A stretch of 64,000 nt of DNA from Aliidiomarina haloalkalitolerans (lineage in GTDB: Bacteria; Pseudomonadota; Gammaproteobacteria; Enterobacterales; Alteromonadaceae): positions 82,993 through 146,992 of the forward strand of contig NZ_PIPI01000008.1 in assembly GCF_003987315.1 (NCBI RefSeq), in the 5' to 3' direction. Below the pieces are notes generated by a model. That model was not told where the DNA came from. It was given only the letters and a program-made list of their open reading frames with translations, and searched no databases. A program made the position numbers and the translations under genes. Numbering within the stretch: the stretch's first letter is position 1; the number at the start of each line of letters is the position of its first letter. Positions 36,380 to 50,669 of the stretch are shown here, piece after piece.

Positions 36380-37131
36380 TACAACACCTTGTATTTCTTA
36401 GATAACTGCGGACGTAGTTCGGCTGCACAAGAAGGCTTAAGGTGGCTAATCCAGACCTCTTTCGGGGCTCGAGATAAATTACTCAGCGTATTATCTACCA
36501 TTTGCGGCGTCATATGTTTCGTTTGCACCGCAAGCTCATGCTTATCATCAGTGAACGAACACTCGATCATAAGCACATCGATTTCACCGAGCTTATTCAA
36601 CTCACGGTCAAGTAAATCACCGGCTGTGGTGTCAGACGTGAACACAAAATGACTGCTGTCATCGCGCACCGAAACCCCAACAGTCGGCACCGTATGGTCT
36701 ACCGGAAACAACGTCAGCATTCCAGCCCCGGTCCCGAATGGCATTAGGGACCGTAGCTGGAATGAATCACCAGGTGCGGTTTCGATAAATTTCACAATTG
36801 GGCTCTGGGCTGTAGGTACTTTGCGAAAGTCAGGCCAAATTTCATTATTGAAAATATGCGTGGTGAGCTTCTCAATCGTGTGCGCCTGTGCGTACACCTT
36901 TACCTGGTGGTCGACCTTCTCAAACATATTGCTGAGAAACATCGGTAAAGCCGCAATGTGATCCATGTGCGAGTGCGTCAAAAAAATGTGCTCAATTTTG
37001 CGCATCTCATCGATGCTCAGCGCGCTCAATCCGGTGCCGGCATCAATAAGGATATTCTCTCCTACTCGAATGCAAGTGCTGCCGCCGGCGGAATCGAGTC
37101 CGCCCGAGCAACCAAGAACGCGAATTGCCAT
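36379..37131 (-). CDS. MBL-fold hydrolase, class II cyclic-nucleotide phosphodiesterase-like
   Basis: The 250-residue protein has the zinc motif HSHMDH at residues 53-58, an earlier LIDAGTG strand and the later TSDTTAGD aspartate motif and ISHLKPS. This pattern resembles the CpdP/PDE class II group of cyclic nucleotide phosphodiesterases. Residues about 123-140 (SFQLRSLMPFGTGAGMLT) are encoded by two dispersed repeats in opposite orientation, inserted in frame between two beta-strands. The remainder of the fold looks intact. It is 3 bp from the DUF3429 gene. Confidence 0.82.
   Translation of the reverse strand: MAIRVLGCSGGLDSAGGSTCIRVGENILIDAGTGLSALSIDEMRKIEHIFLTHSHMDHIAALPMFLSNMFEKVDHQVKVYAQAHTIEKLTTHIFNNEIWPDFRKVPTAQSPIVKFIETAPGDSFQLRSLMPFGTGAGMLTLFPVDHTVPTVGVSVRDDSSHFVFTSDTTAGDLLDRELNKLGEIDVLMIECSFTDDKHELAVQTKHMTPQMVDNTLSNLSRAPKEVWISHLKPSCAAELRPQLSKKYKVL
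36718..36764. repeat. Head-to-head repeat pair inside the phosphodiesterase gene
   Basis: A reverse G-form copy is followed by a forward GTAG-form copy, embedded in frame in the coding sequence. The insertion keeps the reading frame open. Confidence 0.92.
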
Positions 37132-37134
37132 GAC

Positions 37135-37575
37135 TTACCCTACTCTCAACTCAGTCGCGAGCGTGATGAACCATAAAAAATGGCTTCCGGCGACGACGAA
37201 TGTGACCGGTTGGCGGATTTGTTCGTACCATTTTTCGTTGACGCGGCGGATGTCGTAGCGCAACCAAATTAAATAGATGAATCCGAGTGCCGCGATTGCC
37301 CACAGCACTGGCAAAAACGCGACCGCTCCCCACGCTGCAAGGCTTGGGAACATGCAGATTATTAGCGAGCCTTGCGGGTTCTCGAGGCGGCCCGCCATGA
37401 CTAAGCCCCAATGGATGCCGCCAAGGAACGACAGAATCACAGCACTATATATAAGGAAGGCGTGCGCGAGTTGGTCCTGCCAAACACCGATTGCCCCTAA
37501 AATGGCGCTGCCCAAAAACGGTACAATGCCCGCCCATGTTAAGCGGTTCGCTGTCACTATCGTTGCTTCATTCAT
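37135..37575 (-). CDS. DUF3429-family membrane protein
   Basis: The 146-residue protein has about four to five membrane helices and the DUF3429 pattern, including SAVILSFLGGIHWGLVM and an arginine-containing loop near WLRYDIRRVNEKWYEQ. The family has no established function. It is upstream of the phosphodiesterase gene in the same direction, 3 bp apart, so the two are probably co-transcribed. A seven-unit repeat array lies immediately upstream of its start. Confidence 0.85.
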   Translation of the reverse strand: MNEATIVTANRLTWAGIVPFLGSAILGAIGVWQDQLAHAFLIYSAVILSFLGGIHWGLVMAGRLENPQGSLIICMFPSLAAWGAVAFLPVLWAIAALGFIYLIWLRYDIRRVNEKWYEQIRQPVTFVVAGSHFLWFITLATELRVG

Positions 37576-37591
37576 ATCTCTGCTCTTTCCT

Positions 37592-37780
37592 CATTCCAGC
37601 TACGGGCTCTAATGCCATTCCAGTCCCGGTCCCTAACGCCATTCCAGCCCCGGTCCCTAATGCCATTCCAGCCCCGGTCCCTAACGCCGTTCCAGCCCCG
37701 GTCCCTAACGCCATTCCAGCCCCGGTCCCTAACGTCATTCCAGCCCCGGTCCCTAACGGGCGCGCGCAATGCGCGCAATT
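37592..37780. repeat. Seven-unit tandem repeat array plus GCGCGC hairpin
   Basis: Seven reverse-orientation copies with an exact 24-bp period occupy 37592-37758. The first is the GTAG-form and the others G-form, with CCTAACGC-type linkers. The array is followed by GGGCGCGCGCAATGCGCGC. It separates the antiporter gene from the DUF3429 gene. Confidence 0.96.
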
Positions 37781-38744
37781 AACCAGCTATGATCCACGCT
37801 AGGTAACCTACATAGGCGACGACGAAAAAGCCACCTTCGAGGCGATTAATCCGCCCTGGCCGGCGAGCCTTTTTGACGCGGAAGGCAAACAGCAAAATAC
37901 ATAAAGTCATTAACGCCATTACCGCGTAGTCGCGAGTTAACACGGCCGCTTCAAGCTCGAACGGTTGAATCGCACCGGCAATTCCCACTACGGCCAAGGT
38001 ATTAAATAAGTTCGATCCGATGACATTACCCAACGCCAAGTCGTGCTCATTTTTGCGAATTGCTGCGATGGCGCTCGCCAACTCCGGCAGAGACGTGCCG
38101 ATGGCAACAATGGTCAGGCCGATAACCAGGTCACTCACCCCGAATGCTTCGGCAATTTCGACCGCGCCCCACACCAAAACGCGCGAGCTTAAAATCAGCA
38201 GAACCAAGCCGATCACCAACCAAATCAAGGCTTTCTTTAATGGCATCGGGTGGCTGTCAATTTCTGCTTCGGTTTCTAATCCTAGCGCGTCTTCGCCATT
38301 CAAACCCTGTTTGATCGACCAACCCATAACCGCGAAAAATAACACCAACAAAATCCAAGCGTCACGCGCACTGATGTTGCCGTCAAAAATCAACCACCCA
38401 GCCAACACAGTTACACCGATTAAAACCGGCATTTCTCGGCGCAATACATTCGACTGCACGGTTATCGGTGCGATTAATGCGGTAATACCGAGCACCATGC
38501 CGATGTTGGCGGTGTTCGAGCCGAACGCGTTTCCAAGCGCAAGGCCCGGGTTTCCGCCGACGGCAGCGAAAGCCGACACCACCATTTCTGGCGCTGAAGT
38601 ACCGAAACCGATGATGAGCATACCGATTAAAAGTGGCGACATGCCTAAATGTCGAGCGGTCGCGGCTGCGCCATCGATAAATCGGTCAGCGGACCAAATT
38701 AGCAAAACCAGACCAAAAATGACTGCAACTGCTGCTAAAAGCAT
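37779..38744 (-). CDS. Calcium/sodium antiporter (YrbG-type CaCA family)
   Basis: The 321-residue inner-membrane protein has ten helices in two inverted halves, each with the alpha-repeat motif: GFGTSAPEMVVSAFAA and later VAIGTSLPELASAIAAI, each followed by G(N)xxGSN segments (NAFGSNTANIGMVLG, NVIGSNLFNTLAVVG). These are the ion-binding repeats of CaCA exchangers. It is 16 bp after the Na/Pi cotransporter gene in the same direction. Confidence 0.93.
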   Translation of the reverse strand: MLLAAVAVIFGLVLLIWSADRFIDGAAATARHLGMSPLLIGMLIIGFGTSAPEMVVSAFAAVGGNPGLALGNAFGSNTANIGMVLGITALIAPITVQSNVLRREMPVLIGVTVLAGWLIFDGNISARDAWILLVLFFAVMGWSIKQGLNGEDALGLETEAEIDSHPMPLKKALIWLVIGLVLLILSSRVLVWGAVEIAEAFGVSDLVIGLTIVAIGTSLPELASAIAAIRKNEHDLALGNVIGSNLFNTLAVVGIAGAIQPFELEAAVLTRDYAVMALMTLCILLFAFRVKKARRPGRINRLEGGFFVVAYVGYLAWIIAG

Positions 38745-38760
38745 CGATATTCCTCGTTAT

Positions 38761-40335
38761 TTAATCTATCTCGTTGGTTGGATAAATTGTTGCGGCAACG
38801 TGCACGATTCGCTTCGCGCAGTCTTCGAACAAACTAATAATGTGCAGGTAACTCGTCACTAAAGGCGCAGCCTTTTGATTGTCACGAACTTCATTCAAAA
38901 GCTCTGCACGCCTTGCGCGACGGGCACTACGTATCGTTTCTAAGTGTGCCGCCCGCTCTTCTATACTCATGGCTTTTAAGTCACCCGTGCGGAGCAACTT
39001 CAGTAACGCCTCACGCAGCTCATCCGAAAATGCCTTTTCGATGTCATTACGCGGTAAGTTCGCCAAAATATGGAACGTTTCCCGTAGTTCGAGGCATTCT
39101 TCACGCGCCCAACTTAGATTCAGAAATTGCTCGGCAGAATCATCCAGTGGAGCCTTGGTTGCGAGTCGATTGCCAAAATCTTGGATAGTCTCAAGCAACG
39201 CTTTGGTGTCCATTTCCTCTTCGGGTTTGGGTGCGTCCGGGTCTAAAACGGTACGCCCTCGCAATAGTAACTGTTTGAAAACTCGCTTAATTTCGGAGTG
39301 CATCGCCGCTACACCCATGCTCGGAATCCCAACGACGGTGTCATCGAGGTAGCGCGGTTTAACCGAGGTTAATTCTGGTTGTTTAATCCAACGTTCGACG
39401 CGACGCAGGATTTTATCCGCCAAAAACCACATAAGTACAAGGCCGAGCAAGTTGAATAAAGTGTGATAAAGGGCCAGCCCAGTTGAAATGTTCTGCCGCC
39501 CGTCGCCTCCCGACAACCACTCAGCGACCCACCACATTGGCGCGAGCAAAATCAGCGCAATTACTGCGGTGAAAACTTTTTCGGTGACGTGCACGAGTGC
39601 GAGCCGCCGCGCGTTCGTAGTCGCGCCAATCGTCGCCAATAAGCTTGTGGCCGTGGTGCCGATGTTCGCGCCTATCACCAGCGCCGCGCCAAGCAACGGA
39701 GTCAAAACGCCGGTTACCGATGCGGTCAAAATGATTGCGATGGCGGCTGAGGACGACTGAATTAATGCAGTTAATAGCGCACCGATGAGCACGCCGAGCA
39801 CAATGCCAAACACGCCGGTGGCGCCAAGTTGTTCGATAGGAATCCAGTCGGCAACGTCGACAAAGGCGTCGCGCAGCAATCCGAGGCCGAGGAATAACAC
39901 GCCAAAACCGGTGAAAGTCATGCCTAAATGTGCGGCTCGACTGTCTTTGAAGATGAGTTTCATGAACATGCCGATGCCGATGAGCGGCAAGGCGATAAGT
40001 TCGACGCGGATTTTTAGACCGACCAACGCGACTATCCACGCGGTCATGGTGGTGCCGAGGTTACTACCGAACACGACCCACGCGGCCTGGCGTAATTTCA
40101 GCATGCCGGCGTTTGTGAAACCGAGGGTTGCGACGATCACCGCGCTACTACTTTGCACCAGTGCTGTGATGCTAAAGCCTGTAAACGCAGCTTTTAAGCG
40201 GGTTTGAGTGGAGCGTTCAAGAAATGTCGCAAGAGAATTACCAGCAGCTGCTTTCAGGCCGTCGGTCATCATGGCCATGCCTAACAGCAATAGCCCGAGG
40301 CCGCCCAACGTCATCGTTACCGTAGTCCACGCCAT
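38761..40335 (-). CDS. Na+/phosphate cotransporter family protein with PhoU-like domain
   Basis: The 524-residue protein has two NptA/PNaS transport repeats in the first 320 residues (TALVQSSSAVIVATLGF and the repeat TALIQSSSAAIAIILTA), both with the QSSSA signature. A helical PhoU-like domain forms the C-terminal 200 residues. It resembles YjbB-type transporters, which can move phosphate with sodium. It precedes the CaCA antiporter gene in an apparent two-gene operon. Confidence 0.92.
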   Translation of the reverse strand: MAWTTVTMTLGGLGLLLLGMAMMTDGLKAAAGNSLATFLERSTQTRLKAAFTGFSITALVQSSSAVIVATLGFTNAGMLKLRQAAWVVFGSNLGTTMTAWIVALVGLKIRVELIALPLIGIGMFMKLIFKDSRAAHLGMTFTGFGVLFLGLGLLRDAFVDVADWIPIEQLGATGVFGIVLGVLIGALLTALIQSSSAAIAIILTASVTGVLTPLLGAALVIGANIGTTATSLLATIGATTNARRLALVHVTEKVFTAVIALILLAPMWWVAEWLSGGDGRQNISTGLALYHTLFNLLGLVLMWFLADKILRRVERWIKQPELTSVKPRYLDDTVVGIPSMGVAAMHSEIKRVFKQLLLRGRTVLDPDAPKPEEEMDTKALLETIQDFGNRLATKAPLDDSAEQFLNLSWAREECLELRETFHILANLPRNDIEKAFSDELREALLKLLRTGDLKAMSIEERAAHLETIRSARRARRAELLNEVRDNQKAAPLVTSYLHIISLFEDCAKRIVHVAATIYPTNEID

Positions 40336-40399
40336 CCGTTTCCCCTTCTACACCGTTCCTCGCCATAGAATAACTTGTTTCTTACTTGCTGGTAAGCCC

Positions 40400-40517
40400 C
40401 ATTCCGGACCGGGGCTGGAATGCGATTAGGGACCGGGGCTGGAATGGCGTTCGGGACCGGGGCTGGAATGCGATTAGGGACCGGGGCTGGAATGGCGTTC
40501 GGGACCGGGGCTGGAAC
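40400..40517. repeat. Five-unit G-form array built from a duplicated 48-bp dimer
   Basis: Five forward G-form copies have linkers alternating GATTAG-type and GTTCG-type, so the array is two tandem copies of a 48-bp double unit plus one. It lies between the Na/Pi transporter gene and the GDT1-like gene. Confidence 0.95.
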
Positions 40518-40526
40518 GAGCCAGCG

Positions 40527-41099
40527 CTACAGCTCACTCAGTATGCTAAACAGGCCAAGCCCGACAAATACAACACAGCCAACGTAGCGTATAACATGCA
40601 TTGGAACTCGGTTGGTGACCCAAGCACCGAAGAATACAACCGGCAACAATAGTAAGTTCATTCCAACCACCGCGCCTAATGCAACCGGTACAATTGTCTC
40701 ATAGCGGGCGGCGAGCATCATGGTAACTATCTGAGATTTATCAGCAATTTCTGACAAGCTTAACAATAGGAAGGACGCAACAAAGGCACCGTATTTGAAA
40801 TACTTCGACGAATTGGAATCTTCATCATCGCCTTTATCAGGGCGAAGCATAGCTAAGCCCATGATAATAAAAACTATCCCCACAACGAAAGAAATCACAG
40901 AACCGGACATAAAGTCGCCTAACACGAAGCCTAGAGAACTCGCGATTCCATGCATAACAATAGTGGAAAGCACGACACCGGCAACAACTGCTGCGCGTTG
41001 GTTAGAATAGCGAGCCGCTAATAACAACGCGATAAACTGTGTTTTGTCGCCTAATTCTGCTGCAGCTACTGCAATTAAAGTCGTGAAGAATTCGTTCAT
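40527..41099 (-). CDS. TMEM165/GDT1 (UPF0016) family cation transporter
   Basis: The 190-residue protein has six membrane helices in two homologous halves, with the family motif E-x-G-D-K-(T/S) in both: AAELGDKTQFIALLLAAR and SEIADKSQIVTMMLAARY. Bacterial members (MneA and relatives) export Mn2+ or exchange Ca2+/Mn2+ for protons. No Mn riboswitch is recognisable in the short leader. The gene is monocistronic between two repeat loci. Confidence 0.93.
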   Translation of the reverse strand: MNEFFTTLIAVAAAELGDKTQFIALLLAARYSNQRAAVVAGVVLSTIVMHGIASSLGFVLGDFMSGSVISFVVGIVFIIMGLAMLRPDKGDDEDSNSSKYFKYGAFVASFLLLSLSEIADKSQIVTMMLAARYETIVPVALGAVVGMNLLLLPVVFFGAWVTNRVPMHVIRYVGCVVFVGLGLFSILSEL

Positions 41100-41163
41100 T
41101 TCGCACCCTAGATAAAAAGCGCGAGGAGTCTAACATATTTCTTTTTATTTTTCGGCAATTTGT

Positions 41164-41273
41164 AATTAGGCGCACCCGTTAGGGACCGGGGCTGGAATGC
41201 CGTTCCAGCCCCGGTCCCGAACGCCATTCCAGCCCCGGTCCCTAATCGCGTTCCAGCCCCGGTCCGCAATGCG
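41164..41273. repeat. One forward and three reverse repeats with GCGCACCCG module
   Basis: A module ATTAGGCGCACCCGTTAG leads into a forward G-form copy that forms a hairpin with the following reverse copy. Two more reverse G-form copies follow at 24-bp spacing. It lies in the gap between two divergently transcribed genes. Confidence 0.94.
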
Positions 41274-41382
41274 AGCAGCAATGCCAACTCATTGTTCTAT
41301 ATACCTCTTTCGAAAGTGGCGGAGGCTTCATTCTGCACCTACACTAAACATAGGCACATGAACGATAACGATAGGAGGTTCT

Positions 41383-42213
41383 ATGTTTTTCAGAACCAGT
41401 ACGTTTTTAGTAGTGGCTGTAGCTTGGTTGGTGGGCTGCACACCAGCAAATCAAGGGGAAGTTGATGTTCCAGAGCTTGAAGCAGCAGTCGAGCAAGCGG
41501 CTGAGCCACGCCCTCCTTGCCAATTAACTTTCGGCTTTGAAAGTTGGGAGCCTTATCAATACCTTAGCGTCGGTGGTGAAGTCGGCGGTGTTGATGTTGA
41601 AATAGCCCAACGCGTTGCAAATGAAATTGGTTGTACATTAAAAGCCGAGCAAGGCAGCTGGATGGAATTGCTTGAATGGCTTCAAAACGGCGAAATTGAT
41701 TTCATCATGGGCGCATCAATGACCGAAAGTCGCAGAGAATATGCCCACTTTTCAATACCCTACCGTCAAGAACAATTTAGCCTATTTGTTCGCGCAGAAG
41801 AATTACCACGCTATACGATGGATACCATCGAAGAATTTTTGAGTGAAGGCTACCGAATGGGTGTCGTCAACGAATACTTTTACGGTGATGATTTACAAGG
41901 ATTGATGCATGAATCTGAATATTCCGACCAGTTTGTCGGTACTATTTTGAATGAAATGAATATGGCGCGACTTTTAGATGCCGATATTGACGGCTTTTTA
42001 GAAGACAACTTAGTTGCAGCTTCTATTATCCGTCGACGCGGCCTGAGTGAACGCATAGCTCGCACTGAAATCCATTTGGACTCATCTGATGTTTACATTA
42101 TGTTCTCACGCAGCTCAGTTTCAGAGAGTGAAATCGATGCGTTCAACAATGCTTTAAGAACAGCAATTAACAGCGGATATATTGATTCTCTCATTCGTCG
42201 ATACGGTGGATAA
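41383..42213 (+). CDS. Periplasmic solute-binding protein family 3 (amino-acid type)
   Basis: The 276-residue protein has a signal peptide with lipobox LVGC (Cys at about residue 19) and an SBP_bac_3 domain: LTFGFESWEPYQYLSVGGEVGGVDVEIAQRVA, MGASMTESRREYAHFSIPY and FLEDNLVAASII. Such proteins capture amino acids or small organic ions. No permease or ATPase gene is adjacent, so it may feed a distant transporter or have a sensing role. A GATAGGAGG ribosome site precedes the ATG. Confidence 0.88.
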   Translation: MFFRTSTFLVVAVAWLVGCTPANQGEVDVPELEAAVEQAAEPRPPCQLTFGFESWEPYQYLSVGGEVGGVDVEIAQRVANEIGCTLKAEQGSWMELLEWLQNGEIDFIMGASMTESRREYAHFSIPYRQEQFSLFVRAEELPRYTMDTIEEFLSEGYRMGVVNEYFYGDDLQGLMHESEYSDQFVGTILNEMNMARLLDADIDGFLEDNLVAASIIRRRGLSERIARTEIHLDSSDVYIMFSRSSVSESEIDAFNNALRTAINSGYIDSLIRRYGG

Positions 42214-42226
42214 AACTCACTCATAA

Positions 42227-42259
42227 CTCCGCCTGAATTAAAATCTGATTCAGGCGGAG
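42227..42259. terminator. Bidirectional hairpin terminator
   Basis: CTCCGCCTGAAT (42227-42238) and ATTCAGGCGGAG (42248-42259) form a 12-bp stem between the convergent solute-binding protein and RAYT genes. Confidence 0.8.
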
Positions 42260-42264
42260 ATCTA

Positions 42265-43122
42265 TTAAGATGCTTTTTTAACTCTTTTTTCTTTTTCGAA
42301 TTCTTCTAGTTCCCGCCAACGTCTAAACTGCTCCTCGCTCACAATATCCAATTTTTGTTCAAGACGCAGCTGCTTTGGTGCAGTGAAATCATAAGCGTCA
42401 CGGTGCACGCCATCACAGAAAATATACTGCTTTTCCTTAGGTTTCTTAGAATTACCGGGTTTAAAATAATGCTGACTAACACCGATCTCCCTCTCTAAAG
42501 AAATACAGTATTCTCGGCTGGCAATTGCAATTCTCCGCCGTGTCGCCTGGCGTATACCGTCCAGTTCTTCCGGTGGAATTGTTTGCCGACACCAGTCTCG
42601 GTAATTCTCCTCCCGCTCATATTGATTCTCACCAAGCTCTAGAAAATAAGGATGAGGTGAGATTAATTTATCTGGTCTCCCATGCCCGTTAGCTCGATAG
42701 CTAGTAAACTTAGCCGCGAATAAAGTACGCGCCATTCCGGCCCGCAAAGGGTTATTTTCAATATACCGCATGGTATTTAAAAGGTATTGCTCGGTGTCCA
42801 CAACAGACGCAAAAAACCGCCCTTGATAGAGTGTTCCCACACGCTCATAAGTTCTATTAACATGGGTCACATAATTTGAACCAAGATCTCGCATGGTTTT
42901 TGAAATTGCGTGTTCTTTGACTTGTGTCAGTAATAAATGAAAGTGGTTATCCATAAGCGCATAAGCATGAATTAAAACGCCATGCTTAAGTGAGTATTTT
43001 CGCAACCAAAATAGGAAATAATTTCTGTCCTTGTCACTCCAATAAATCTGACATTTATTGGTTCCACGCTGAACCACATGCATGGTGAGATAAGGGCGTT
43101 TAATACAGTGTTTGCGTGCCAT
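42265..43122 (-). CDS. REP-associated tyrosine transposase (RAYT, IS200/Y1 superfamily)
   Basis: The 285-residue protein has the HUH metal motif in DNHFHLLL (His60 and His62) and the catalytic-tyrosine helix RYIENNPLRAGM (Tyr120), the layout of Y1 transposases of the RAYT group. The C-terminal 130 residues are basic and helical. RAYTs are single-copy genes thought to mobilise short palindromic REP elements. The gene is flanked by a hairpin on each side and, upstream, by the GGGCCGG subfamily of the dispersed repeats. No IS ends or target duplications were seen. Confidence 0.88.
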   Translation of the reverse strand: MARKHCIKRPYLTMHVVQRGTNKCQIYWSDKDRNYFLFWLRKYSLKHGVLIHAYALMDNHFHLLLTQVKEHAISKTMRDLGSNYVTHVNRTYERVGTLYQGRFFASVVDTEQYLLNTMRYIENNPLRAGMARTLFAAKFTSYRANGHGRPDKLISPHPYFLELGENQYEREENYRDWCRQTIPPEELDGIRQATRRRIAIASREYCISLEREIGVSQHYFKPGNSKKPKEKQYIFCDGVHRDAYDFTAPKQLRLEQKLDIVSEEQFRRWRELEEFEKEKRVKKAS

Positions 43123-43166
43123 ATTTAGCTCCGTGCTATTCGTTAAAGCTTCCGATGTCTAGTTAA

Positions 43167-43193
43167 CTGCGACAATATTCGCAGCCCATCTAC
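43167..43193 (-). repeat. Candidate REP-like element: GTAG plus 6-bp hairpin
   Basis: On the minus strand GTAG (43193-43190) and ATGGG lead into CTGCGA-atattg-TCGCAG. A GTAG tetranucleotide at the foot of a palindrome is the organisation of RAYT-linked REP units. It lies 45 bp upstream of the RAYT start. It is a single copy here, so the match could be chance. Confidence 0.35.
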
Positions 43194-43251
43194 CATAGAC
43201 CTTTTCCCTCCAAATACCCATAGTCTTAATCCATTACCTACATAAATAGCT

Positions 43252-43373
43252 GATTGCGGACCGGGGCCGGAATGCCATTAGGCGCGCCCGCTAGGGACCG
43301 GGGCCGGAATGGGATTAGGCGCGCCCGCTAGGGACCGGGGCCGGAATCGCATTCCAGCCCTGGTCCGTAATGC
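43252..43373. repeat. GGGCCGG-subfamily repeats with duplicated GGCGCGCC module
   Basis: Three forward copies read GGACCGGGGCCGGAATG (C replacing T of the common form). The first two intervals contain ATTAGGCGCGCCCGCTAG, giving a 37-bp tandem period. A reverse copy (CATTCCAGCCCTGGTCC) closes the locus and can pair with the last forward copy. It lies between the RAYT and GAPDH genes and is the only long structure in that gap. Confidence 0.93.
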
Positions 43374-43423
43374 GAAAAATCGGCTATGATTAATGCAACA
43401 AACAAGAAAAGCGAGAGGTAGTT

Positions 43424-44437
43424 ATGAATCATCGTAAAATTCGAGTCGGTATTAATGGTTTTGGTCGAATCGGTCGTCTCGCCTTGAGAGCTGGCTTCGG
43501 TGCAGAAAATCTTGAGTTCGTGCAAATTAACGACCCAGGCATGGACGGCAACATGGCCGCGCATTTACTAGAGTTCGACTCGACGCATGGGCGTTGGCCG
43601 CTCCGGGTAACAAGTGACCCAAATTCAATTTCAATTAATGGGCGTCAAGTTCGGTTTACCCAAAGCAAGGAATTGTCGGCGGTCGACTGGTCAAATTGCG
43701 ACCTCGTTCTGGAGGCCTCTGGGGTCTTCAAAACTAAAGAAGCGTTGCAGGTGTTTCTCGACCAAGGTGTTGATCACGTTGTGGTTTCTGCGCCAGTGAA
43801 AAGCAAGGGTGTTCCTAATATCGTGGTCGGCGTGAACGACGCGGACTTTGATCCGCTCGAGCATTCGATCGTCAGTGCCGCTTCCTGCACAACAAATTGT
43901 TTGGCGCCCGTGGTTCAAGTGATTAAGGACAATTTCGGAATTAAACATGCCTCGATGACCACAATCCATGCGCTGACAAATTCGCAAAGTATTCTCGATG
44001 CGCCCCACAAGGATATTCGCCGGGCTCGCGCTTTGGGCTCACTGATTCCGACAACAACGGGGGCCGCTAAGGCGATTACTGCAATTTTTCCGGAGCTAGA
44101 AGGTAAAATTAACGGTCATGCGGTGCGCGTTCCGATTGACTGCCCCTCGTTGACCGATATTGTTTTCGAGGTTGAAAAGCCGACCACTGCAGAAGAAGTA
44201 AATGCCGCATTGCAGGCTGCCTCTGAAAGTGAGGATCTCCGCGGCATACTTGGTTTCGAAGAGCGTCCACTTGTGTCTATCGACTACAAAACCGACCCGC
44301 GATCGTCCATCGTCGATGCCCTTTCAACCCTCGTAATTGACAAAACTCACATCAAAATCTACACGTGGTACGACAATGAATGGGCCTATGCAAACCGCAC
44401 CATCGACCTGATGCAACGCATTGCTGCAAGCTCGTAG
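43424..44437 (+). CDS. Glyceraldehyde-3-phosphate dehydrogenase, ArsJ-associated type
   Basis: The 337-residue enzyme has the NAD motif VGINGFGRIGRLALRA, the catalytic cysteine in SAASCTTNCLAP and the substrate loop SLIPTTTGAAKAI. The segments VQINDPGMDGNMAAHLLEFD, STHGRWP and ILGFEERPLVSIDYKTDPRSSI resemble the GAPDH form encoded next to arsJ, which makes 1-arseno-3-phosphoglycerate for export. No arsJ is in this window, so it may serve central metabolism here. A GAGAGG site precedes the ATG. Confidence 0.87.
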   Translation: MNHRKIRVGINGFGRIGRLALRAGFGAENLEFVQINDPGMDGNMAAHLLEFDSTHGRWPLRVTSDPNSISINGRQVRFTQSKELSAVDWSNCDLVLEASGVFKTKEALQVFLDQGVDHVVVSAPVKSKGVPNIVVGVNDADFDPLEHSIVSAASCTTNCLAPVVQVIKDNFGIKHASMTTIHALTNSQSILDAPHKDIRRARALGSLIPTTTGAAKAITAIFPELEGKINGHAVRVPIDCPSLTDIVFEVEKPTTAEEVNAALQAASESEDLRGILGFEERPLVSIDYKTDPRSSIVDALSTLVIDKTHIKIYTWYDNEWAYANRTIDLMQRIAASS

Positions 44438-44447
44438 CTACCGTTCT

Positions 44448-44543
44448 TATTGCGGACCGTAGCTGCAATGCCGCTCCAGCCCCGGTCCGCAATGCCGTTC
44501 CAGCCCCGGTCCCTAACGCCGTTCCAGCCCCGGTCCGCAATGC
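44448..44543. repeat. One forward and three reverse repeats upstream of gltB
   Basis: A forward GTAG-form copy (with CTGCAATG) pairs imperfectly with a following reverse G-form copy. Two more reverse G-form copies follow at 24-bp spacing. The locus lies 90 bp before the gltB start and could end the GAPDH transcript. Confidence 0.93.
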
Positions 44544-44633
44544 AAATATACCTGCCATTCACCCCATTTATAGCGCCATATGTATATTTTCTGTTAAGTT
44601 GTAGCGAGGTATACAAACTGGAAGGAGTTGTCT

Positions 44634-50647
<6,014 letters not shown>

Positions 50648-50669
50648 CCACGATCCGCTATGCACACAG

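Noticed and set aside
37592..37758. Tandem arrays as CRISPR
   Set aside because: The 24-bp units follow each other without unique spacers, only short uniform linkers, and no cas genes are in the window.
40527..41160. Mn-sensing yybP-ykoY riboswitch upstream of the GDT1-like gene
   Set aside because: The leader before 41099 is short and AT-rich, and the typical conserved loops are not seen.
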